From Silvibacterium acidisoli (GTDB lineage Bacteria > Acidobacteriota > Terriglobia > Terriglobales > Acidobacteriaceae): a stretch of 64,000 nt of DNA. The notes beneath the pieces are model-generated. The model was not told the origin of the DNA. It made no database searches and was given only the letters and a program-made list of their open reading frames with translations. Location of the stretch: positions 2,356,001 through 2,420,000 of the forward strand of contig CP085323.1 of NCBI GenBank assembly GCA_022870745.1, read 5' to 3'. Positions within the stretch are counted from its first letter, which is position 1. Each line of letters begins with the position of its first letter. The translations under genes were made by a program, and so were the position numbers. Positions 30,940 through 38,723 of this stretch are shown here, piece by piece.

Positions 30940-31610
30940 GCTTTCTTGCGAAGGGGGATATTGAAGACTATATCGATCGAGGGGAGTTAATTAAGCTTCC
31001 CCACGACGGCGGTGATCATGAGAGTGTTGATAAAAACAATATCAACCAATCATCTTATGATCTTTGTCTTGGTAAGGAAATCTATATGGTGGGTAATGCT
31101 GCACCGCAAATCCTGACGAAAGACATGCCGTACGCCACGCTCATTCCTGGGCAGTTTGCAATTTTAACGACACACGAAATTGTCTCTCTGCCAAACGAGC
31201 TGCTTGCATTCATTTCCCTTAAGAGCACATATAAATTTCAAGGCTTAGTAAATATCTCCGGTTTTCATGTAGATCCAACTTTTGAAGGGAAACTTCGTTT
31301 TGGAGTTCAAAATGTTGGTCCATCAGACATTCGCCTCAAATGCGGGGAGCCAACATTTACCATTTTCTTCTCGACACTTTCCTCTGACCGAACAGGAAAG
31401 TCACGCAAGGATAATGGAAACACACACTTCCGGCCCTCAAAAAATGGAATACGGCTGCAAGATGTTCAATTGCTCGGAGGCGGAAGCTTGACACTGGCGA
31501 GTCTTCATAATGAAGTGGAGCGACTGTCAACACTGGTGAAGATATACGGAGGACTCGCAATTGCGGCACTTGTAGCGTTAATAGTGGATCTGTTGCAGAG
31601 GATGCACTGA
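30936..31610 (+). CDS. dCTP deaminase/dUTPase-fold protein with C-terminal membrane helix
   Basis: A 224-residue protein. The trimeric dCTP deaminase/dUTPase fold is indicated by INQSSYDLCLGKEIYMVG near residue 35, FISLKSTYKFQGLVNISG and HVDPTFEGKLRFGVQNVGPSDIRL, matching the family's active-site blocks (S-R/K-S-S and H-V-D-P-x-[FW]-x-G). Unlike housekeeping enzymes it ends in a charged linker and one hydrophobic helix (YGGLAIAALVALIVDLL), so it may be membrane-tethered. GGAGG precedes the ATG, which overlaps the 2-TM peptide gene. Stand-alone dCTP deaminases in islands are known anti-phage factors that deplete dCTP; that role is inferred here. It converges on the thymidylate-synthase-like gene with 20 bases between. 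Confidence 0.82.
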   Translation: MSFLAKGDIEDYIDRGELIKLPHDGGDHESVDKNNINQSSYDLCLGKEIYMVGNAAPQILTKDMPYATLIPGQFAILTTHEIVSLPNELLAFISLKSTYKFQGLVNISGFHVDPTFEGKLRFGVQNVGPSDIRLKCGEPTFTIFFSTLSSDRTGKSRKDNGNTHFRPSKNGIRLQDVQLLGGGSLTLASLHNEVERLSTLVKIYGGLAIAALVALIVDLLQRMH

Positions 31611-31630
31611 CACGATAGTTTTCAGAACGA

Positions 31631-32647
31631 TCATCGATTATCCAGTTTCCGATAACTTGTCCGTTCATGCCAACGTTTCGACGCAAGCGACAAAAGCGGA
31701 TTTGTGCATCTACCAGATAGATCATTCGCCAGCTGATCGTAGCCTCTGCGCCTGGCACTGTCAGCTGCGACAATCAAGAGCATGTTGCGCACTGCTGGAG
31801 TGCCTGGAGACACTGCAATATCCACGATATCGTTCTCTCTAAGTCCAGGGGCTATCAGTTCATTGACGGCTTTATTTAGGCTTGACCATATTGAGTCCGA
31901 CATGTCTTTGGGTAATAGCAAATTGTCTTCACTTGTCGGCGCATCTAGGGGAATACGAGAAGTTACATTCTCTAAATCACGTTCGTAAACATGTAAGCTA
32001 TCGCTCAATTGAGTGTAAGAGCCCATCGCTACGCCAAGCCAGCCGGCAAGTAACTCCTGCAGCATGGTGAATTGTACGAAGTTATATGGAGTGCCGCGAA
32101 ACAGGTCATTGCTCCTCATAACCTGTGTCCAATACAACTTCCCATTCCTCAGTTTGAGCATGGAGCAAAGGTTACATGGAACATCCGCCGAAGTCGGACT
32201 TCCATCCGCCAGAGGTATATCCGTATTGGCATCCCAGATTTGCAGAACAGCCTGTCTGGAATGAGGATTGCGTGCCAAAGCAGAACAAGCGCGCTCCAAT
32301 TGATCCACACCGAAGTGGTTGCGCAGCCTATATCCGTAAGCTCCAGGGTAAGACACACCAGCGCCTGCAAACTTTGGCAGGCGAGGATTGAAGAAGTTTA
32401 GGTATGCCGAATCTTGACGACCCGCGACAATTCCAATAACCTCAACGATGGCAAAAGGAGCACTCATAGCTGGGTATCTGGATACGACCCAGCGCTGGCG
32501 CGGATCGCGAATTACGAAAGCGGCTGGCAATAACTCCCACGCAGAACCTCCTCGCCCCGGTTGCAGGGTACAGTTTTCGCGGATTACGAACTCTTCCGCC
32601 GCTTTTTGCCACGCTTGGTCCGCAGTGCGACCATCAAATATTTCCAG
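31631..32647 (-). CDS. Thymidylate synthase / dUMP hydroxymethylase family protein
   Basis: A thymidylate-synthase-fold enzyme of 338 residues if translation starts at the CTG at 32647, which follows GGAGG by six bases. The shorter TTG start at 32530 would cut off part of the fold (AWELLPAAFVIRDPRQR). Catalytic features: nucleophile Cys158 in DVPCNL, RSND at 178-181, PYN with Asn189, and HVY at 219-221. The retained Asn and His-x-Tyr indicate dUMP rather than dCMP as substrate. In this operon context it could make 5-hydroxymethyl-dUMP for base hypermodification rather than plain dTMP, but sequence alone cannot decide. It is the last gene of the operon and converges with the dCTP-deaminase-like gene. 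Confidence 0.85.
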   Translation of the reverse strand: MEIFDGRTADQAWQKAAEEFVIRENCTLQPGRGGSAWELLPAAFVIRDPRQRWVVSRYPAMSAPFAIVEVIGIVAGRQDSAYLNFFNPRLPKFAGAGVSYPGAYGYRLRNHFGVDQLERACSALARNPHSRQAVLQIWDANTDIPLADGSPTSADVPCNLCSMLKLRNGKLYWTQVMRSNDLFRGTPYNFVQFTMLQELLAGWLGVAMGSYTQLSDSLHVYERDLENVTSRIPLDAPTSEDNLLLPKDMSDSIWSSLNKAVNELIAPGLRENDIVDIAVSPGTPAVRNMLLIVAADSARRRGYDQLANDLSGRCTNPLLSLASKRWHERTSYRKLDNR

Positions 32648-32669
32648 ACTGCACCTCCAGAAAAGGCTA

Positions 32670-33952
32670 TCAAATCGTTTGTTTAGCGTTGGATGTTATT
32701 TCTGGTGTAAGGATTTGCTTGAACACCTCCCTCGAGAGGCCAGATTGAAACGGTAGTCCTTCGTCTTCAAATCGGCAACTCGGATTCCGAAGTAGGACAC
32801 CCACATACCCAAACGCGTCCGCACTGACCGAGATGGTGCCGTATGACGAAAGGTAGACTCCGGCGATATGGTCCGCACCAGTTTGAAAAAAGAGATAGCC
32901 AGCTAGGAGCGCCGCCTTGTCTTTGAAGTGTGGAAGTGTAAGGTCTGCTGAACTAATGTCATTGTGCTGCAAAGCGATGAATCCAGGTAGATCTGACGGT
33001 AGCTGCATCGCCGCTTTTTTCATCGCATCCAACTGAGCCTTCGAGGGATCATCAGGCTTTTCGCTCCGCATGATTACGATCAACCTTCCTGTTTCCATCT
33101 GAATTCCAGCAAGATGGCAATTTTGACCGAACTTCCGTTGCGCTTCCTTATACAAGCTCTGCTCTGTTGCATTTGCAGAATCTGCAAATGCAGCAGAATA
33201 CAGTTCCCGCGTGATCGTAAAGTTGGGTCGGTTCACAGTCACGATCTCACTCGCAATAATCAAATGCTTTGTCGCCTCTATCAGAGCGTTGCGCTCAGGC
33301 GTCACAGACGGGAGACGATCGTTGAGCGTGATAATGATCACTTCGCTAACATCTAGGCCTGAGGCTCGCGCTGACAATTCGGGCAACACCGCGTGCATGA
33401 ACTCGTAGAATCCTTTTCTATGGATCTTTCTGCCAGCATCGCTGATAATGCCTTGCACTCAATGGCGCCTGTACATCTGCCCTTTTGGAACACCAGATCC
33501 GCATTCCCCGAGCCTTCTAGGTCGGGGAAACTTACGTCATATTCACCGGATACAAGTTGAGCGGCTAACTCCATCTCTTGGTATACGGAAGCAAACCCAG
33601 TGGTGGCCTGGAGAGCGTCCCTCAATCGGCCTTCGAGTGCCTTCCTCCCTCGATCCGAGAGAGACTTGTGAACCTCTACCACCGTCTGACAGAATCGAAG
33701 TGCACGGATTGAAATAGGATTTGACGCAAGTTCCGGCCCCATGCCTACTAGTCCGCGAGCGGACATTTCATCGGCGATTTGCAACTCGAGCCAGTGATAA
33801 TCAGAAGCGATCCGTTCACAGTACGGCGATGAAAGACCTGCCCGTCGGATCTCACCCGTTCGTTTATCCCAGAGGCGAGCGCCAACCAATGCGATAAATT
33901 CAGGGACATACCCGCGCAAGATCCAAGGTTCATTCACAATCCGAAATCGCAT
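32670..33952 (-). pseudogene. PD-(D/E)XK nuclease-like gene interrupted by a frameshift
   Basis: Two overlapping frames (33952 down to 33353, and 33458 down to 32670) form one protein of about 427 residues if one base is restored near 33441-33446. The first frame gives MRFRIVNEPWILRGY..., then GNADLVFQ and the nuclease-type motif AIECKALS; the second continues DAGRKIHRKGFYEFMHAVLPEL to the end. Asp in ADLVF with Glu-x-Lys in ECK is the PD-(D/E)XK catalytic pattern. The summed length (1283 bases) is one short of a multiple of three. No homopolymer marks the site. It may be a true mutation, programmed recoding, or a sequencing error. The family is unnamed; a nuclease acting on DNA that lacks the neighbouring enzymes' modification would fit. 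Confidence 0.72.
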
Positions 33953-34006
33953 GGTGACACACTATCTTCAGTAGATCGGCTACATTAGTCCTTGTTGATT
34001 TGAGGA

Positions 34007-35692
34007 CTATCGGCCAGCAGTCCGTTGTCGCGCAATTTTTGCGTTGATTCCCCATTTGGGCGGATACCAATAGTCAATTGGCGCTGATGTGGCTCTGAAT
34101 TTCTGTTTGATTCGGGTTCTCAATGAAGCTCCCGTGATTTCGGGATGGAAGACGCGAGAATACTTGTCGACCTCGCAGAATAGATTTTGACAGTCGATGA
34201 GTTGTAGCGGCCTACCCCATAGCGACTTGAAGTTTATTCCCAGCCGTTCAAATTCAGCCTCTTGTCGGTCAGCGATGACTCGGATTATGTCCGCTTCCGA
34301 AAGCCCTCCGAGCGACGCAAAGCACTTGGAAATCCCCCCTTTGGCTCCGGGCCCAGGCACTACAAATTGCATCTCAGAGAAATCAGTTAAGGTGCTGTAA
34401 TTCAAATCTGTCACGTACTGGTAGGCGAGAAAATCGCCAATCATCGGATACGACCGCAGCAAGGTGAATGCGTCGAGCATCGTTTTGCTGCCTGCGACTT
34501 GCAATGGGAGTTCGTCTTCCATCATCTGCTGTAATAGCCGTAGATGGGACCGATGCTTTCGCGTCGTCCCAAACGCCTTGCTTCCTGACGGCATAATGTA
34601 CGCTGCTGAATAGATTGTTGTGCCGCCGTTGATCGCTCGCGAAAGGACGGCATCATAAGTATCGTAGTCAAAATCTCTATACGAGATTTGGCCCAGAGTC
34701 GCTTCCAAGAGACGCCATGTCTCTACTTTGTTGAACAGCTTAAACAAAATCGTCCGGAAGAAAAGTTCTTCTTCTGACTGATCACCCTCGTATATGACCT
34801 CCTTGATCAGGAATTGGCTGACGCGGTCGGATGCTCTATAGGCATTGGTGAATTTGAATTCAGAGAAGATGCTGTCGGTTGTCCAAGGGGGGGCTTGACC
34901 TCCGAGCCGTCTAAAGAAAATATCCTGCCGCTCCGCCGCGAAGCGCCAATACGTATCGTAGGCGACTGTTGGAACGGCTGGAGAAAGTGCGTTCGCGATA
35001 GTGATCCCTTGCGACCCAATCCTTATGCCCTTCTTCGCGGTCAAGTGCAACGTCATTTGACTATTTGTTTCGATCTGGGTCTGAGGTTGACTCGATCCAT
35101 CAATGGCTGGAACGAGGAGCGAAATTGCCTCTTGAACAGATCGGTCATTATCGACAATGATCACTGGGGCAAGTTTTTCATCTAGCGCAAGATCGGCGTA
35201 TAGATCGCGCCATCGTTCCCATGTTCGTCGGCTTTCCGGGCGCAGTGGCTCCTTTCGACGGATAAGGAAGATGGTTGCGGGAAGGAACCCTTCCCATGCG
35301 GCGATCTCGATCTGAATCATCTGACTAAGAGCGTTGCTACTAATCCCAGATGCCAATCCGTAAACTTTTGTGGACCACCAAAACCTATCCAAGACGATGG
35401 AGATACCAGCACGCAAGGCGGGCAAAATGATGGATTCGATTGCGTCGAGATGCGCCGCAATATGCATGAGCTGCATACTCAACGGTTTTATGTGCGCGAC
35501 TCCATGCGATTGAGGGTCATGATGTAGATCGTAGACTAGTTTTCCTAATGTTGCGTCCTCTCTACCAGGAAAGGAAAGACGTTGCGCACGAATACCCTTC
35601 TCGTTCAACAGCGCGGTGAATTGCTCCGACAGTTCGGTTTTACCCACCCCGTCCGGTCCTTCAAACACAAATAGCTGTCCAACTTGCTGCAC
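34007..35692 (-). CDS. dTMP kinase fused to alpha-glutamyl/putrescinyl thymine pyrophosphorylase-like domain
   Basis: A 561-residue fusion. Residues 1-200 are a thymidylate-kinase-like P-loop kinase: Walker A EGPDGVGKT at 11-19, then VLDRFWWSTKVYG (DRF/Y motif) and an Arg-rich lid. Residues from about 235 on (TYWRFAAERQDIFFRR, FKFTNAYRASDRVSQFLIKEVIY, ILFKLFNKVETWRLLE, SYPMIGDFLAYQYVTDLNYS, VPGPGAKGG) match my memory of the aGPT-pyrophosphorylase (ADDT) family, HhH-glycosylase-fold enzymes predicted to build hypermodified thymines. The kinase could phosphorylate 5-hydroxymethyl-dUMP or modified DNA bases. GTG 35692 overlaps the upstream stop by one base (TAGTG). Confidence 0.82.
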   Translation of the reverse strand: MQQVGQLFVFEGPDGVGKTELSEQFTALLNEKGIRAQRLSFPGREDATLGKLVYDLHHDPQSHGVAHIKPLSMQLMHIAAHLDAIESIILPALRAGISIVLDRFWWSTKVYGLASGISSNALSQMIQIEIAAWEGFLPATIFLIRRKEPLRPESRRTWERWRDLYADLALDEKLAPVIIVDNDRSVQEAISLLVPAIDGSSQPQTQIETNSQMTLHLTAKKGIRIGSQGITIANALSPAVPTVAYDTYWRFAAERQDIFFRRLGGQAPPWTTDSIFSEFKFTNAYRASDRVSQFLIKEVIYEGDQSEEELFFRTILFKLFNKVETWRLLEATLGQISYRDFDYDTYDAVLSRAINGGTTIYSAAYIMPSGSKAFGTTRKHRSHLRLLQQMMEDELPLQVAGSKTMLDAFTLLRSYPMIGDFLAYQYVTDLNYSTLTDFSEMQFVVPGPGAKGGISKCFASLGGLSEADIIRVIADRQEAEFERLGINFKSLWGRPLQLIDCQNLFCEVDKYSRVFHPEITGASLRTRIKQKFRATSAPIDYWYPPKWGINAKIARQRTAGR

Positions 35693-36483
35693 TATGCCGC
35701 CTCTTGCTCATGAAGTTCTAGAATCTGATTAAGGGAATCCTTTAATGGCTTTAGACCTGACTTGGTATACCCCTCGCCGGATGGAAGCTTGAGCGACGAT
35801 GCGATGCAAGTGACATGGGCGAGGTGCAATCCCATCTGCTGAGCCATGAAACGGCCAAGCCAGCAAAGCCCCAGATAATTGCCATAGGCCTTGGGCATGT
35901 GGTGCTGAAGTGCATAAAAGCCTGTGACTTGCAAATCGCCATCAGAAGCGTTGAATGCCACTTGTTGAAGACATGGGAAGCCGCGCCTAGGACTGTTAGT
36001 GTGATCGCAAGTTGGGTCAAAGATTGCCGCCTGCAACGCGCTGTGTCGATGGTTGCCGCCATTGAAGGTATGTATGACGTGAGCCAACTGGTTTATGGGC
36101 TTCATCTCTGGAGGTGCACCTATTGGTTTGTAGGATGTCATGCGCCTGAAGTAGACGCCTTTGCTATTGGCGGGGCACTTAGAGATCGTCTTCCAAATGC
36201 GTTCATAGCGCTCATAGAGAATCTTCGCATTCTCCGTCGTACTAGGAGTCCACAACGAATTCGGAAATATCGTGCTCGCAATTGTGCGGCATGTCTGCTT
36301 ATTCACTCCATCGATGGCTTCCTGAACGCCGAGTACCTCACGCGGAAGTGAACGCTCGTCGAAGTCGGATATCGAGATAACCGCCGGAGATAGGTCGGAG
36401 ACGCCCGGTTGCATCAAATGGTTAAACACTTCGATCCATGCAACTGACAGATTTTGACTCTTCGCAACATAGAGCTTACTCAT
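35692..36483 (-). CDS. Divergent thymidylate-synthase-superfamily protein
   Basis: A 263-residue protein not obviously a normal ThyA, but its C-terminal half keeps the thymidylate-synthase layout: RRGFPCLQQVAF (Cys171 where the nucleophile belongs), LQVTGFYALQHHMPKAYGNYLGLCWLGRFMAQQMGL (the strand-helix block with Asn in the PFN position). The RS-x-D pair and the His-x-Tyr motif are replaced, so the chemistry is probably altered. ATG 36483 follows GGAGGTTGAGG and overlaps the ImmA/IrrE gene by eight bases; the stop overlaps the dTMP-kinase-fusion GTG. A second TS-fold enzyme in the same operon suggests two-step work on dUMP. Function is inferred. Confidence 0.68.
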   Translation of the reverse strand: MSKLYVAKSQNLSVAWIEVFNHLMQPGVSDLSPAVISISDFDERSLPREVLGVQEAIDGVNKQTCRTIASTIFPNSLWTPSTTENAKILYERYERIWKTISKCPANSKGVYFRRMTSYKPIGAPPEMKPINQLAHVIHTFNGGNHRHSALQAAIFDPTCDHTNSPRRGFPCLQQVAFNASDGDLQVTGFYALQHHMPKAYGNYLGLCWLGRFMAQQMGLHLAHVTCIASSLKLPSGEGYTKSGLKPLKDSLNQILELHEQEAA

Positions 36484-37342
36484 CCTCAACCTCCTCAAGA
36501 TGGCGAAACATTGCCAGGCCCTTGAATTCCTTACGACTAACGCGAATGTATTGCGCCCAAGTGGTGTGCGGCAGAGTGGCCCGGCCGATACCTGGCCTGA
36601 TGGCCTTCACCAAGCATCCACCCGGAAAATTTCGCACTTGCGTGACGTTGTTGCCTTCAACCTGAAAGCTGCTGGGCAAAAGGATAAGATCGTCCACGCG
36701 GGCGTCAATCGGCCGACCGTTCCAGCATTCATCAACCAGCACGAGATGTTCTTTGGTCTTTTCGCCGAGTATAGATTCGCGAATCTGAGGCAACTTAATC
36801 TGCTCGAGATCAGCAGCTTTTTGCCGAGTGAGAAGTTCCATACCGAGGTGCAGATGACGAATCAAGGTTACGTATCCGACTCCTAGCCATGACGCAATCC
36901 GGTAGCACTGCTCCGCTGATAGATTCTTCACATTCCATCCACGAGCGGCCAGGCCCCGCAACAGTGTCGTCTTCGGCATCAGGAGTTCGGATGCGAAGCA
37001 ATTAGCTTCAAACTCTTTCGGGTCGTAGCGGCGATTGTTCCCCCGTTCCTCCACGAGCTCGTCAAACTGCTCACCGTGACCGTAGATGTGGTGGCCTAAT
37101 TCGTGGGCACAGGTAAATGATTGGCGTCCTTGCGGGCGTAACGACGAAACGACAATTACAGGTTTCCCTGGTGAATAGACGCCTTCTGCAGATGGCAATG
37201 GTGCGAACCGGACTTCAATGCCCATCTCAATGGCTAGATCGAATACGTTGCATGGGGCGCCAGAAGCAATGTTGCCCTGTTTACGGGCTTTCAGGGCAGC
37301 GGAAGAAGCCCTGAGCGCAAGTCTCTGGCGCTCTGGATTCAT
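36476..37342 (-). CDS. ImmA/IrrE family metallo-endopeptidase
   Basis: A 288-residue zinc peptidase. TCAHELGHHIYGHGEQFD holds HExxH, and the downstream Glu is in YDPKEFEANCFASELLMP, the usual third ligand region. A SLGVGYVT-like segment and the 'long C-terminal half' are typical of ImmA partners that cleave or derepress an XRE repressor. The regulator is encoded just upstream and the two genes overlap by ATGA. In mobile elements this pair senses damage or infection and switches an operon; here it sits inside the nucleotide-modification operon, which it probably controls. Confidence 0.9.
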   Translation of the reverse strand: MNPERQRLALRASSAALKARKQGNIASGAPCNVFDLAIEMGIEVRFAPLPSAEGVYSPGKPVIVVSSLRPQGRQSFTCAHELGHHIYGHGEQFDELVEERGNNRRYDPKEFEANCFASELLMPKTTLLRGLAARGWNVKNLSAEQCYRIASWLGVGYVTLIRHLHLGMELLTRQKAADLEQIKLPQIRESILGEKTKEHLVLVDECWNGRPIDARVDDLILLPSSFQVEGNNVTQVRNFPGGCLVKAIRPGIGRATLPHTTWAQYIRVSRKEFKGLAMFRHLEEVEDE

Positions 37343-37686
37343 TTCGGCTCCTTCGTTTTCCGGATCATTTGGAGGAGCGACATCAACTGATCCAAATCCT
37401 GATCCTTCATCTTCGAGAGTTCGCGGGCGGCAAGTAGAATCCGATCTTCTGCGGCATCCGTATCATCCGGAGTACCAATTAACCATTCGACGCCGACGCG
37501 GTAGAGCGCCGCGAATCTTGTCAGTTCTTCTCCTGACACTTTCCGTCGGCCCGCCTCGATCTCGGTTACAGTCGGGCGGTGAAGATTTAGTATTTTTGCA
37601 ACTTGTCCCTGGCTCAATCCGGCCGCTTCGCGGGCAGTACGCAGTCGGCCAGCTATCTCCACCCTGATGTTCTCGTGGGTACTCAA
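37339..37686 (-). CDS. XRE-family HTH transcriptional regulator
   Basis: A 115-residue repressor-type protein. The helix-turn-helix lies at residues 12-65 (LRTAREAAGLSQGQVAKIL, HRPTVTEIEAGRRKVSGEEL) with a C-terminal helical segment (EDRILLAARELSKMKDQDLDQLMSLL). TTG start overlapping the upstream acyl-carrier-like stop (TTGA), and ATGA overlap with the ImmA/IrrE gene downstream. It is the likely binder of the palindrome upstream of the operon. Confidence 0.9.
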   Translation of the reverse strand: MSTHENIRVEIAGRLRTAREAAGLSQGQVAKILNLHRPTVTEIEAGRRKVSGEELTRFAALYRVGVEWLIGTPDDTDAAEDRILLAARELSKMKDQDLDQLMSLLQMIRKTKEPK

Positions 37687-37964
37687 GCTGTCACCTTTGA
37701 CACAGCGGAAAGAAGAGAAGCAATCTGTGCAATGGCGAGAGGTTCGCCTGTTTCCTTGTCCTTAAAGATGGTATCGACTGCACAGGAAATCCCGAGACGC
37801 TCTTCTAACACCAAAGTGGTTTCAATACCGAGCAAACTATCGAAGAAATCTAAGTCCAGAAGTGGTTTAGTGCCTTGAGTAATTTCGGAAGAGTCAGTGC
37901 CCAATCCTTCCTGCAACTCCTCTAAAGTTGCAATGATTACCCCTTGAACCTCAAGCTCGCTCAT
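37683..37964 (-). CDS. Acyl carrier protein-like protein
   Basis: A 93-residue acidic helical protein. LDLDFFDSLLGIETTLVLEERLG carries the Asp-Ser-Leu phosphopantetheine attachment motif of carrier proteins, flanked by the expected helices I (IIATLEELQEGLG) and IV. It is the first gene of the seven-gene operon and has GAGGTGA before its ATG. No acyl-activating enzyme is in the island, so its acyl or aminoacyl partner is unknown. A carrier protein in a predicted base-modification operon hints that an activated group is handed to the modified base, but this is speculation. Confidence 0.78.
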   Translation of the reverse strand: MSELEVQGVIIATLEELQEGLGTDSSEITQGTKPLLDLDFFDSLLGIETTLVLEERLGISCAVDTIFKDKETGEPLAIAQIASLLSAVSKVTA

Positions 37965-37989
37965 GACGTCACCTCAACTCGCTCATTCC

Positions 37990-38006
37990 GGTAAGAAAAT
38001 CTTACC
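37990..38006. promoter_or_regulatory. Palindromic operator upstream of the operon
   Basis: GGTAAGA-AAA-TCTTACC, perfect 7-bp arms, 26 bases before the first ATG. A possible -35 TTTACA lies 19 bases before TAAGAT inside the palindrome, so repressor binding would block the promoter. The neighbouring XRE protein is the obvious binder. Confidence 0.6.
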
Positions 38007-38072
38007 ACATATGACAAGAACCATGTAAAGAGGCAAATTTAGGCCTGTCCGACTTTATCTATACTTCAATAT

Positions 38073-38720
38073 CTAACGCAAAGAGCTACCTTTACCTGAA
38101 TAGCGCTTGTCGCTTTGATCGAAGTCGAAGGGGTCGCCTGTGACAATGTTGCGGGTGTTCTTGAAGTCAGTGCTGAGCCAACGAAGGAAGGTTGAGCATT
38201 GCAAACCTGTGAAAACTCGATGTCCGATACCATTCTTATATCCGAGCACCGTTAGTACATCGGGTGCAACAGTAGGTGCAGTCACTCCAAAATAGAAATA
38301 GTCACGAGACACAAGAACCCTGTCTGCACTTGTATCCTTATTGATGTTCAGTGGATTCGGTGTTCCGTCTGGGTTACTATGATGTGAATCTAACTGTTGC
38401 CAGTGTTCGTTCGGCTGATCGCGATGATAGATGTTATCGCCAACCATCATGACGCTACTGCCATTCCTCACGGGGCGCTTGTCGAAATATTCTAAGCTGG
38501 TCCAATATTCGTTGAACGACAACGTTTCTGTTACTCGCATCGCATAAACGCATCGGCCAGTGGCTTTTAACCGCGAGCCGCCCATACCGACCACCCAATC
38601 GTCCACCTGCGCCTTCGCCCGAATACGAGGCATGCAAGTTGCAAGAGTGCAGCAGCCATGAAACGGATTGGGAGCGAAACCAAAGTCACGGTCGACAACG
38701 TACATGTAGACCTTTGCCAC
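38073..38720 (-). CDS. Nmad2-type nucleotide-modification-associated domain protein
   Basis: A 215-residue protein matching my memory of 'nucleotide modification associated domain 2': YMYVVDRDFGFAPNPFHGCCTLATCMPRIRAKAQVDDWVVGMGG, then FNEYWTSLEYFDKRP, VGDNIYHR, DYFYFGV and FTGLQCSTFLRWL. The Cys-rich start and the GMGGSRLK turn are distinctive. The family is predicted to act with base-modifying enzymes, biochemistry unknown to me. GTG 38720 is used (ATG 38705 possible). It directly follows a TIR gene with only three bases between. Confidence 0.75.
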   Translation of the reverse strand: MAKVYMYVVDRDFGFAPNPFHGCCTLATCMPRIRAKAQVDDWVVGMGGSRLKATGRCVYAMRVTETLSFNEYWTSLEYFDKRPVRNGSSVMMVGDNIYHRDQPNEHWQQLDSHHSNPDGTPNPLNINKDTSADRVLVSRDYFYFGVTAPTVAPDVLTVLGYKNGIGHRVFTGLQCSTFLRWLSTDFKNTRNIVTGDPFDFDQSDKRYSGKGSSLR

Positions 38721-38723
38721 GGC

